Program-made: the position numbers and the translations under genes
In this document: positions 34,321 through 44,757 of the stretch, piece after piece
Numbering within the stretch: the first letter of the stretch is position 1
Layout: every line of letters begins with the position of its first letter
The notes under the pieces: model-generated
What the model was told of the DNA's origin: nothing
Seen by the model: the letters and a program-made list of their open reading frames with translations, nothing else
The model's database searches: none
From: Hygrophila difformis
Lineage: Eukaryota; Streptophyta; Magnoliopsida; Lamiales; Acanthaceae
Length of the DNA stretch: 64,000 nucleotides
Assembly: GCA_030278955.1 (NCBI GenBank)
Contig: JAOANR010000002.1
Coordinates: 1,426,001-1,490,000 of the forward strand
Direction: 5' to 3'

Positions 34321-37076
34321 TGTAACACCCGAGGAAAAACAAATTCAAATTGTTTTGAACTACGTCATGACTTGATCCCTTCACAGGGTACGTAGGCAGC
34401 TTAGAACTAATTTCTAAGTTCAGTCACGAAATAAATCACAAAATACATCACGAATTAGACCACAAGGACGATAGGGGATGTTGAAACCAATTTAAACTAG
34501 GCTAAGTAGGACCCGGAAATGTTGCGAGCGATAAGCCGGACTCGTAACAAGATTAAGGAGAAGATTCCGCAACGAAGACGCCCCAGGGAATCGAGCTAAC
34601 ACGTAGAAAACCGATAGGGGAAAGCGAGGGAAGACCCGACGGAACACGCGGAGCCGAACCGGCCGGTCCGGCCGGCCCGCGCTGTCCGCGCGCCGCCGCG
34701 CGGCCACCGCGCGGCCAAGGGCGTCGCGACGCCAGGCCTGGCACGCGTGCTCCGCGCGGACAAAAGCTTAGGTGCGCGCCACCAGCGCGCCAGAGGTGCT
34801 GAAAGTGTAAACTTTCCTTCCATGGCGATTTTCTTGCCAAAAACCACACCCCTAACCATGGCAATCGAATCTCAGCCTTGGGGAAGGCTTAAGAATACCC
34901 TAGGGGCGCCCCAAACCCTAGGTTTTCAGTAAACAATCAGCCTCCACCTTCAATTCCCTCTCCAAGTTCGAAACTCTTTCGACACCACTTTCCGGCAAGT
35001 AATCCGGCGACGATGGGACGACCGGGACAAGCCTCTGCCCTCTAGACTCTTGGTAAGCCATTGTGCAACGTTTCAATTCGTCCATAGATCTCAGAAACTC
35101 ATATTCTAACCCTTTTTCCTTACTACGATTTCCCGTCGGAAAACGAACAAAAAGCGATCGGAGAAGTTGGCCGTTCGTCGTGACCCTAGGACGTCCGGAA
35201 ACCCAATCCAGCGACCCTATCATCATTCTAAGTAAGTTAACACCTTACTCACAAATTTTTGCGGTTGTTTGTTGTTTAAATCTCGAGATATAGGCTTGTA
35301 ACAAAAATCGGTTTTCAAAAACCCTATTTTCGTCCAATTTTAAAGACTCGCCAAAAACTCGACCTTCGGGAATTCAAACCAAAAACTTTTCAACATAGAA
35401 GTTGTTCCTAACACCTTTATCTATCTTGTGTCCAAATTTCAGCCATTGACATTAAGTTTTGCTATCCCAATTTTCGCCATGAACTTTCTGTATCAAACCG
35501 AACGATTCAAATCTGTGACAGATTCCTTCATTCAACTTGATGCATGTTTTTCACCCATTTTTCGAATGATTTAACTTTGCATTTCTAAACAAAAGTTGTA
35601 GATAATTGTGTCTAGATTATGCCTACAAAATTTCACGAATTTTGGTGTTCATTTGATATGTCAATCGGCCAAGTTTTTCGAACTGTTTTGAATTCGTTTT
35701 AAGGGCCATGAGTATGCAGTGAGTTGCACTCGATTTTTGAGTACCAAGAATTCATTATTTCCAAAAACTTAAAACATGAAAGTTGTTCCTTAATGTGTTG
35801 TGTAGTTACTGTAAAAATTTCACATCGATTGGTTTTGAAATGAATTTTTAATCGGCGTTATACGAACCTGTGACGGAAACAGTTTTTAAGACGTAAACTA
35901 TTCTTTGCAATAAACTCAAATTTCAACTCACTTCGGAACCTTATTTCCAAAAACTTAAAACATGAAAGTTGTTCGTGTGTGTGTTTTTGAGTTACTGGCC
36001 AAGTTTCAGAATTTTTGGAGGAAAAACGAATTTTAAATTTTGAAAGGCGTGAATTGCCTCGAATAGGATTTTTCGAACTTGAGAAAACTCGAACTATGAA
36101 AACGCGATATCGATCCTTTGATAACTTTGAAATACGAACTTTCGAAAAATCCCGTTCACTAGGCTGAGCCGATCTTCATACTATCATTATCTTTGAGACT
36201 GCCTCGTTAGTGGTCTCCTTACTATCTGAGATTGCCTCGTTAGTGATCTCGCGCGCTGTATTTGTGGATCGCCTCGTTAGTGGTCCTACTATCTTTTTGG
36301 ATCGCCTCGTTAGTGGTCCTACTATCTTTGAGACTGCCTCGTTAGTGGTCTCCCATTGTTTGGACTGCCTCGTTAGTGGTCCTATGTTGAGATTGCCTCG
36401 TTAGTGATCTCCCGGTATGGTGTCCTCTTCTTAGTTTACGGGATGAAAAGTAAAAGGCTCGTGTGAGTGTTTCATTATGCTTAAATCGTATTTATCCTGT
36501 CTTTAATTACGTATTTAAATTTTATGCATCTTAAATTATGCTTTAGATTACGCTTTTTAAATTAAGTTCTTTAATCATAATTTTCCGCTGCTAATAAATC
36601 ATGTATTTTTAAATTCTCGTACGATAAGCGAAATCTTTAGTTTAAACACTTGTAACCCCTTTTATTTGTTAGTTAGGGATTAACTTACTCAGTATATTTT
36701 TATACTGACAACCGTTGTCATTTTTCTTTTACAGAGTATGTCGAGTGACGCATACGCATGCACTTGGGGGAAATTATTTATGAACATTTTAAATTTCTGC
36801 ATCGTACTGTTTTTACCGGGTCTGTTAAACCCGAGGATTTGGCCATGTTGGCCGTGATTTTACTTTCCGCTGCACTTACTTTATTTATTTTCCGCACGTG
36901 ATAATTTCTACTATCGTACTAAGTATTATAAATTTCCGGACTATATCTTGAAATGTTTTAAATCTTTTACATACCCACAAGCCTTGCGTTTCCTTAGCAA
37001 GCTCGGGAAGCCGTGTCTTGCTAGGGGGATGCGGCGGTGACACCTCGGCCTGGGTTATCAAATCCGGGGTGTTACA
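34321..37076 (+). repeat. 5' LTR of element D
   Basis: Contains a very G+C-rich tract (34650-34790). A motif like AAACATGAAAGTTGTTC recurs every 186-194 bp (GTTGT at 35401, 35595, 35782, 35968). Seven covarying hairpins lie at 36196-36412. The 3' end carries the segment homologous to the remnant of element E. Confidence 0.95.
36196..36412 (+). repeat. Seven hairpins with constant loop and covarying stems (5' LTR of D)
   Basis: Each copy has loop GCCTCGTTAGT. The stems differ but stay paired: GAGACT/GGTCTC (twice), GAGATT/GATCTC (twice), GGATC/GGTCC (twice) and GGACT/GGTCC (once), counting one T-G wobble as a pair. The second copy of the array is in the 3' LTR at 43877-44093. Confidence 0.85.
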
Positions 37077-37079
37077 AGT

Positions 37080-37091
37080 TGGTATCAGAGC
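37080..37091 (+). other. Primer-binding site of element D
   Basis: TGGTATCAGAGC, complementary to the 3' end of initiator tRNA-Met, three bases after the 5' LTR, as usual in Tekay/Del elements. Confidence 0.93.
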
Positions 37092-37388
37092 CCGGAAAAT
37101 TTTTAAAGCTACTACTATTATTTTAAACCATTATTTTAAACCCAAGTATTATTTTTAAATTTATTATTTTTGACTACTAGTCTTATTTAGCCCAAAAGCT
37201 TATTTTTACATAGCCCAAGAAATATTAAATTTTGGCCCACTATAGAGGCCCAATCTTTAGCAATTTATTTTAAACTAAATTTTATGGGGAAGGGACTTGC
37301 ACTTGCATGTTGCATATAGATTTAAATTTATGCATACCTTAACGTTACCTGAAAAACGTCTAACTCTAACCTACCTTGTTAACACTAG

Positions 37389-37916
37389 ATGGCTTCCCCA
37401 AACGTGAACATGATCAACCTACTAATGAGGTTGATTGAAGCATACCTCGAATCTCCTCAAAATGTGAACAACTTCAGACTAAGGGTAGAGCAAATGGAAG
37501 CTAACTTGGGCCACCTAACTAATCTGGGCCAAGCAGGACACCAAGATATAACCCAACTCCAAGTCCAAATCAACGAACTCCAGACCCGCGAGACTGAGCT
37601 TCGGACCCAGATTGACGACGTAGAGACCCAAGCAGGGGTCTTGGGACACCAACTGCATCACCTGAAGGATGATCTGCTTCCACCTGCCCCACTCAACCCA
37701 GGAACTCCTCCTGTCACTAGCCTCGTTATGGACCCTGTCGCTGTCCCTGCAGCCGTCCAAACCCCAGTTGCATTCGTTGATCCTGCTCCTGTTGCTGGGC
37801 CCAGTTGGCCAGCCAGCCCAGTGTTCCATGGGCCCCTTGGCACGGGCACCATCGAGGAATCAAGTGATGAGGATGACCCCATGGAGGACCCGACCACCTA
37901 CCCTTCGCAGGATTAG
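37389..37916 (+). CDS. Small upstream ORF of element D, coiled-coil protein
   Basis: 175 residues from the first ATG after the primer-binding site. The N-terminal 100 residues are helical, with a heptad-like pattern and many Gln, Glu and Leu (LQVQINELQTRETELRTQI). The C-terminal part is rich in Pro, Val and Ala and ends acidic (ESSDEDDPMED). It is in the same frame as the following gag-pol but separated from it by a stop and 350 bp. I do not recognise a family. It may be a gag-like or accessory protein, or the start of an older, longer polyprotein. No nuclease or capsid motif is visible. Confidence 0.55.
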   Translation: MASPNVNMINLLMRLIEAYLESPQNVNNFRLRVEQMEANLGHLTNLGQAGHQDITQLQVQINELQTRETELRTQIDDVETQAGVLGHQLHHLKDDLLPPAPLNPGTPPVTSLVMDPVAVPAAVQTPVAFVDPAPVAGPSWPASPVFHGPLGTGTIEESSDEDDPMEDPTTYPSQD

Positions 37917-38264
37917 AGATTTTTGATGCATTATTCCCATTGTTCTCCTTTTCTATTTTCCCAAAACTATTTTCAGGATCTTTGCTACTTGTCGCTTGTA
38001 TCGAAACAAAAACTTCTACTGAGCAATAAAGTCACAAACACTTATTTTATACACCCTCTTTATATCTTAACAAAGCGCCGACAGACAAACATCTATTTCT
38101 GCATAACAAAACGACAAGTACCTCAGACCCTAAACCCTAAACGACTGAATAAATAAATGCAAATACTGACCAACTCCTGATAAGCACCATACAATTCAGC
38201 AAGACCTTTTTTTTCCACTTTATCGAATCTCCCTGAACTTTACACCTTCCTCGGTTGTAACAGG

Positions 38265-41200
38265 ATGGCACCTCGAGGACGACCAAGGCCCTTCCCTGCC
38301 ACCCCCAACACCCACGGCACGCCGGGACAACCCAATGAGCAGGCACCTGATGCGGAGATGCCAAACCCGGCAGGACCAATGCCTAACCCTGCGGAAGGGC
38401 GATTGAGAAATATGGAAGAATTACTAATCGCACTGGGTAATGCTTACGTTAACCAGGGTGGAGCTGCCGCGGCGCCACCACCGGAAGCGAGGATCAACTA
38501 CTTGGCTGCGGTGAACCCCTACCGACCACCTTACTACGTCGGGGAGGAAGACCCCGCCAAGCTGGAAGAATGGTTGAGAACCTTCGACAAATTGCTAAAG
38601 GCGGTAAGATGCCCGGAGGGGGAGAAGGTCCACGTGGCCTCTTACTATCTGGGTGGCGAGGCCGACGACTGGTGGCAGGCTACCCAAGGGAAGCTGGCGG
38701 AGGATGATGAACCTTACTCGTGGAACGAGTTCATGGAGTTACTCCGGGAGCGCTTCTACCCGATGAGTACTAAGGCAGCACTGTACGAGGAGTTCTCATC
38801 CCTGAAGCAGGGAGAGAAATCTGTTCAAGAATACTATGCACGGTTTAAGGAATTGGTGAGATTTGCGCCCAGGATGGTACCTACTGACGGGGAGAAGGCG
38901 CAAAAGTTCGAAATGGGTTTGAACTTGTCGATTCGGGAGGTGATCACTGGAGTTAACTACCCGGACCTGCAATCTGTCTACGATCGTGCAGTAGCAGTGG
39001 CACGAGTGCAACAGCTAAAGAGGAAGGCTGAAGGGGTAAAGATAGACAACATTCCGGTGGTGAGAGAGTACCCGGATGTGTTCCCAGAGGACGTTCCTGG
39101 CATGCCCCCTGAGAGGGATCTCGAGTTCACCATAGATCTTATCCCGGGAACGGAACCTGTATCAAAGGCTCCTTACCGCATGGCACCGCCGGAGATGAAG
39201 GAGCTAAAGGAACAGCTCGAAGAATTGCTGGAAAAGGGATATATCCGACCGAGTACGTCTCCATGGGGAGCACCGGTCTTATTCGTCAAAAAGAAGGATG
39301 GGAGTCTGAGACTGTGTATTGACTATAGGGGACTTAATCAAGTCACTATCAAGAACAAGTATCCGTTGCCCAGAATCGAGGATCTGTTTGACCAGCTGAA
39401 GGGAGCTACTGTGTTCTCCAAGATCGACCTGCGATCGGGATATCATCAGCTGCGAATTGCTGAGAAGGACATCCCAAAGACAGCGTTCAGGACTCGCTAC
39501 GGACACTACGAATTCACAGTCCTGTCATTCGGACTGACGAATGCCCCGGCGATGTTCATGAACCTCATGAACAACGTGTTCCGAGGACTGTTAGATCAAT
39601 GCGTAGTGGTATTCATAGACGACATCTTGGTCTACTCAAGGGACGAGGAAGAACATTCCAAGCACTTACATAAAGTGCTGAGGATCCTCCGAGAAAATCA
39701 GCTATATGGGAAGTTGTCCAAATGCGACTTCTGGCTGAGGGAGGTAACATTCCTTGGGCATATCGTATCCGCCAGCGGAGTGGCGGTAGACCCGGCGAAA
39801 ATCTCGGCTGTAACCGAGTGGGTACCCCCGAAGAGCCCAACGGAGATAAGAAGCTTTCTCGGACTGGCGGGCTACTACAGGCGATTTGTCCAAGATTTCT
39901 CCAAAATCGCCCACCCATTGACCCAACTGCTGAAGAAGGGGGTGAAGTATGACTGGACTGGCGAGTGCGAAGCCGCATTCCAGGAGCTGAAGAAACGACT
40001 TACCACGGCGCCGGTGTTGGCGTTACCATCAGAGGATGGAGACTTCGAGGTGTATAGCGACGCCTCGAGAGAAGGACTGGGATGCGTACTGATGCAGGAT
40101 CAAAAGGTCATAGCGTACGCATCACGACAGCTGAAACCGCACGAGCAAAACTACCCGACGCACGACCTGGAACTGGCCGCGGTCGTGTTCGCCCTGAAAA
40201 TCTGGAGACACTATCTCTATGGGCGGAAGTGTCGGATGTTTACCGACCATAAGAGCCTCAAGTACATATTCACGCAAAGAGAGCTGAACTTGAGGCAGAG
40301 GAGATGGTTGGAATTGATCAAAGATTACGACCTAGAAGTCGCGTATCACGAGGGCAAGGCCAACGTCGTGGCCGACGCCTTGAGTCGGAAGGCGCAACAT
40401 GTCACGAACTCACTGGTGATACCGGCCGAATTGTACAGAGATTTGGCGAAACTAAACCTGGAACTGGTGCAGCCCGGTACGGTAACCGAGGTCGTCAACG
40501 CGATGGTAGTAAGCCCTACCGTATTCGAAGAAATACGACTCGCCCAGTCGGGTGACGAACAGACGGAGGAAATAAGGAGGAGCATTGCCGAAGGAAAGGC
40601 AGTAGATTTCCAGATTCACGAGGACGGGAGCATCCGCTTCAGGGGAAGATGGTGTATACCACGGGAGTCCGCAGATCTGAAGAAGAAGGTAATGGAGGAA
40701 GGCCATAGCACCCCCTACTCGGTCCACCCCGGAGGGGATAAGCTGTATAAGGACTTGAAGAAAAATTATTGGTGGCCGAACATGAAGAGAGAGGTGGCCG
40801 AATTCGTGGCAAGGTGCCTTACCTGCCAGAAGATCAAGGCAGTACAGCAAAAGCCCTTAGGATTAATGCAACCATTGGAGATCCCAAGCTGGAAGTGGGA
40901 TAGCATCTCCATGGATTTTGTTTCAGGGTTGCCACGATCGCCAAAAGGAATGAATAAGATTTGGGTGATCGTGGATAGGTTAACGAAGGCCGCCATTTTC
41001 ATCCCGATGAAGGACACGTGGACAATGGACCAACTAGCAAGGGCATACATAGACAATGTGGTACGCCGGCACGGGGTGCCGCATGACATCATCTCGGATA
41101 GGGATAGCAGATTCGTCTCCCAGTTTTGGACCAAGCTGCAAGAAGCTCTGGGGACGCAGATAAAGATGAGTACGGCGTTCCACCCTATGACGGATGGACA

Positions 41201-41978
41201 GACGGAGCGAACTATACAGACGCTGGAGGACATGTTGAGGGCTTGTGTGTTGGAGTTCAAGGGAAGTTGGGAGCACCATTTACCCTTGATCGAGTTCTCC
41301 TATAACAACAGTTACCATGCGAGCATCGGCATGGCGCCCTTCGAGGCACTGTATGGACGAAGATGCCGGAGCCCATTGAGTTGGGAAGAGAACGATCGAA
41401 TAATGACAGTAGGGCCACAACTAGTGGAGGACATGGCTCAGCAAGTTAAGGTTATCCAGGGGAAGATGAGAGCCGCTCAGGACCGGCAAAAGAGTTATGC
41501 GGACGTGAGACGGCAGGACTTGGAATTTCAAGTCGGTGACAAGGTCATGCTGAAGGTCTCGCCAATGAAGGGCGTAATGCGCTTTGGCAAGCGGGGGAAA
41601 CTGAGCCCACGATACATAGGGCCATATGAGGTCCTAGAGAGAGTAGGGAATCTGGCGTACCGGCTGGCGCTGCCGCCTCAACTAGCACGCGTCCATAACG
41701 TGTTTCACGTTTCCCAGCTAAAGAAGTATGTGCCCGACACGTCGCATGTACTCCAACCGGACGTAATCGAATTGGATGATGACTTGACCTATGAAGAAAC
41801 CCCGGTGCAAATACTCGACTACAAGGAAAGGGTGACAAGGAATAAAACTGTAAAGATGGTCAAGGTCCTGTGGTCCAACCACGAGACGGAGACGGCAACC
41901 TGGGAATTGGAAGCCGACATGAGGCAACGTTACCCTACCCTCTTCCAAGACGACCCGACCACAGTTATGGGGACATAA
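38265..41978 (+). CDS. Gag-Pol of element D, lacking zinc knuckle and protease
   Basis: 1,237 residues. Gag core at about 70-255 ([38 protein letters not shown]). Right after RKAEGVK (about 263) the frame goes to [20 protein letters not shown], which normally stands just before reverse transcriptase. The C-x2-C knuckle and the protease D-C/T-G-A motif are absent: an in-frame deletion near base 39042. RT with F-I-D-D ([12 protein letters not shown]), RNase H ([14 protein letters not shown]), integrase with H-H/C-C region, [15 protein letters not shown] and the DGQTERTIQ Glu, then GPYEV (GPY/F module). A C-terminal chromodomain-like segment is at about 1170-1225 (ILDYKERV to WELEADM). No stop or frameshift. 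Without protease it probably depends on a relative. Confidence 0.92.
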   Translation: MAPRGRPRPFPATPNTHGTPGQPNEQAPDAEMPNPAGPMPNPAEGRLRNMEELLIALGNAYVNQGGAAAAPPPEARINYLAAVNPYRPPYYVGEEDPAKLEEWLRTFDKLLKAVRCPEGEKVHVASYYLGGEADDWWQATQGKLAEDDEPYSWNEFMELLRERFYPMSTKAALYEEFSSLKQGEKSVQEYYARFKELVRFAPRMVPTDGEKAQKFEMGLNLSIREVITGVNYPDLQSVYDRAVAVARVQQLKRKAEGVKIDNIPVVREYPDVFPEDVPGMPPERDLEFTIDLIPGTEPVSKAPYRMAPPEMKELKEQLEELLEKGYIRPSTSPWGAPVLFVKKKDGSLRLCIDYRGLNQVTIKNKYPLPRIEDLFDQLKGATVFSKIDLRSGYHQLRIAEKDIPKTAFRTRYGHYEFTVLSFGLTNAPAMFMNLMNNVFRGLLDQCVVVFIDDILVYSRDEEEHSKHLHKVLRILRENQLYGKLSKCDFWLREVTFLGHIVSASGVAVDPAKISAVTEWVPPKSPTEIRSFLGLAGYYRRFVQDFSKIAHPLTQLLKKGVKYDWTGECEAAFQELKKRLTTAPVLALPSEDGDFEVYSDASREGLGCVLMQDQKVIAYASRQLKPHEQNYPTHDLELAAVVFALKIWRHYLYGRKCRMFTDHKSLKYIFTQRELNLRQRRWLELIKDYDLEVAYHEGKANVVADALSRKAQHVTNSLVIPAELYRDLAKLNLELVQPGTVTEVVNAMVVSPTVFEEIRLAQSGDEQTEEIRRSIAEGKAVDFQIHEDGSIRFRGRWCIPRESADLKKKVMEEGHSTPYSVHPGGDKLYKDLKKNYWWPNMKREVAEFVARCLTCQKIKAVQQKPLGLMQPLEIPSWKWDSISMDFVSGLPRSPKGMNKIWVIVDRLTKAAIFIPMKDTWTMDQLARAYIDNVVRRHGVPHDIISDRDSRFVSQFWTKLQEALGTQIKMSTAFHPMTDGQTERTIQTLEDMLRACVLEFKGSWEHHLPLIEFSYNNSYHASIGMAPFEALYGRRCRSPLSWEENDRIMTVGPQLVEDMAQQVKVIQGKMRAAQDRQKSYADVRRQDLEFQVGDKVMLKVSPMKGVMRFGKRGKLSPRYIGPYEVLERVGNLAYRLALPPQLARVHNVFHVSQLKKYVPDTSHVLQPDVIELDDDLTYEETPVQILDYKERVTRNKTVKMVKVLWSNHETETATWELEADMRQRYPTLFQDDPTTVMGT

Positions 41979-41987
41979 CTGTATTCT

Positions 41988-42001
41988 TAAGGGGGGGAGG
42001 A
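41988..42001 (+). other. Polypurine tract of element D
   Basis: AAGGGGGGGAGGA ends directly before the 3' LTR start TGTAACACC; this is the plus-strand primer site of the element. Confidence 0.9.
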
Positions 42002-44757
42002 TGTAACACCCGAGGAAAAACAAATTCAAATTGTTTTGAACTACGTCATGACTTGATCCCTTCACAGGGTACGTAGGCAGCTTAGAACTAATTTCTAAGT
42101 TCAGTCACGAAATAAATCACAAAATACATCACGAATTAGACCACAAGGACGATAGGGGATGTTGAAACCAATTTAAACTAGGCTAAGTAGGACCCGGAAA
42201 TGTTGCGAGCGATAAGCCGGACTCGTAACAAGATTAAGGAGAAGATTTCGCAACGAAGACGCCCCAGGGAATCGAGCTAACACGTAGAAAACCGATAGGG
42301 GAAAGCGAGGGAAGACCCGACGGAACACGCGGAGCCGAACCGGCCGGTCCGGCCGGCCCGCGCTGTCCGCGCGCCGCCGCGCGGCCACCGCGCGGCCAAG
42401 GGCGTCGCGACGCCAGGCCTGGCACGCGTGCTCCGCGCGGACAAAAGCTTAGGTGCGCGCCACCAGCGCGCCAGAGGTGCTGAAAGTGTAAACTTTCCTT
42501 CCATGGCGATTTTCTTGCCAAAAACCACACCCCTAACCATGGCAATCGAATCTCAGCCTTGGGGAAGGCTTAAGAATACCCTAGGGGCACCCCAAACCCT
42601 AGGTTTTCAGTAAACAATCAGCCTCCACCTTCAATTCCCTCTCCAAGTTCGAAACTCTTTCGACACCACTTTCCGGCAAGTAATCCGGCGACGACGGGAC
42701 GACCGGGACAAGCCTCTGCCCTCTAGACTCTTGGTAAGCCATTGTGCAACGTTTCAATTCGTCCATAGATCTCAGAAACTCATATTCTAACCCTTTTTCC
42801 TTACTACGATTTCCCGTCGGAAAACGAACAAAAAGCGATCGGAGAAGTTGGCCGTTCGTCGTGACCCTAGGACGTCCGGAAACCCAATCCAGCGACCCTA
42901 TCATCATTCTAAGTAAGTTAACACCTTACTCACAAATTTTTGCGGTTGTTTGTTGTTTAAATCTCGAGATATAGGCTTGTAACAAAAATCGGTTTTCAAA
43001 AACCCTATTTTCGTCCAATTTTAAAGACTCGCCAAAAACTCGACCTTCGGGAATTCAAACCAAAAACTTTTCAACATAGAAGTTGTTCCTAACACCTTTA
43101 TCTATCTTGTGTCCAAATTTCAGCCATTGACATTAAGTTTTGCTATCCCAATTTTCGCCATGAACTTTCTGTATCAAACCGAACGATTCAAATCTGTGAC
43201 AGATTCCTTCATTCAACTTGATGCATGTTTTTCACCCATTTTTCGAATGATTTAACTTTGCATTTCTAAACAAAAGTTGTAGATAATTGTGTCTAGATTA
43301 TGCCTACAAAATTTCACGAATTTTGGTGTTCATTTGATATGTCAATCGGCCAAGTTTTTCGAACTGTTTTGAATTCGTTTTAAGGGCCATGAGTATGCAG
43401 TGAGTTGCACTCGATTTTTGAGTACCAAGAATTCATTATTTCCAAAAACTTAAAACATGAAAGTTGTTCCTTAATGTGTTTTGTAGTTACTGTAAAAATT
43501 TCACATCGATTGGTTTTGAAATGAATTTTTAATCGGCGTTATACGAACCTGTGACGGAAACAGTTTTTAAGACGTAAACTATTCTTTGCAATAAACTCAA
43601 ATTTCAACTCACTTCGGAACCTTATTTCCAAAAACTTAAAACATGAAAGTTGTTCGTGTGTGTGTTTTTGAGTTACTGGCCAAGTTTCAGAATTTTTGGA
43701 GGAAAAACGAATTTTAAATTTTGAAAGGCGTGAATTGCCTCGAATAGGATTTTTCGAACTTGAGAAAACTCGAACTATGAAAACGCGATATCGATCCTTT
43801 GATAACTTTGAAATACGAACTTTCGAAAAATCCCGTTCACTAGGCTGAGCCGATCTTCATACTATCATTATCTTTGAGACTGCCTCGTTAGTGGTCTCCT
43901 TACTATCTGAGATTGCCTCGTTAGTGATCTCGCGCGCTGTATTTGTGGATCGCCTCGTTAGTGGTCCTACTATCTTTTTGGATCGCCTCGTTAGTGGTCC
44001 TACTATCTTTGAGACTGCCTCGTTAGTGGTCTCCCATTGTTTGGACTGCCTCGTTAGTGGTCCTATGTTGAGATTGCCTCGTTAGTGATCTCCCGGTATG
44101 GTGTCCTCTTCTTAGTTTACGGGATGAAAAGTAAAAGGCTCGTGTGAGTGTTTCATTATGCTTAAATCGTATTTATCCTGTCTTTAATTACGTATTTAAA
44201 TTTTATGCATCTTAAATTATGCTTTAGATTACGCTTTTTAAATTAAGTTCTTTAATCATAATTTTCCGCTGCTAATAAATCATGTATTTTTAAATTCTCG
44301 TACGATAAGCGAAATCTTTAGTTTAAACACTTGTAACCCCTTTTATTTGTTAGTTAGGGATTAACTTACTCAGTATATTTTTATACTGACAACCGTTGTC
44401 ATTTTTCTTTTACAGAGTATGTCGAGTGACGCATACGCATGCACTTGGGGGAAATTATTTATGAACATTTTAAATTTCTGCATCGTACTGTTTTTACCGG
44501 GTCTGTTAAACCCGAGGATTTGGCCATGTTGGCCGTGATTTTACTTTCCGCTGCACTTACTTTATTTATTTTCCGCACGTGATAATTTCTACTATCGTAC
44601 TAAGTATTATAAATTTCCGGACTATATCTTGAAATGTTTTAAATCTTTTACATACCCACAAGCCTTGCGTTTCCTTAGCAAGCTCGGGAAGCCGTGTCTT
44701 GCTAGGGGGATGCGGCGGTGACACCTCGGCCTGGGTTATCAAATCCGGGGTGTTACA
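42002..44757 (+). repeat. 3' LTR of element D
   Basis: Same length as the 5' LTR. The four differences I see are C/T near 34566/42247, G/A near 34907/42588, T/C near 35014/42695 and G/T near 35801/43482. It includes the second hairpin array (43877-44093). Confidence 0.95.

Larger units (their letters stand above)
34321..44757 (+). mobile_element. Element D: complete Tekay/Del-type chromoviral LTR retrotransposon
   Basis: Two 2,756-bp LTRs (34321-37076 and 42002-44757) with ends TGTAACACC...GGTGTTACA. The target duplication TTAAA is on both sides (34316-34320, 44758-44762). Primer-binding site TGGTATCAGAGC, two ORFs, and a G-rich polypurine tract. I count four differences between the LTRs by eye (about 0.15 percent), so the insertion is recent. 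It lies inside the 5' LTR of element C. Confidence 0.95.

Noticed and set aside
34492..35293. ORFs repeated identically in both LTRs of element D (34.5-35.3 kb and 42.2-43.0 kb)
   Set aside because: They lie in a G+C-rich LTR tract with few stops, on both strands. Duplication simply reflects the two LTRs.
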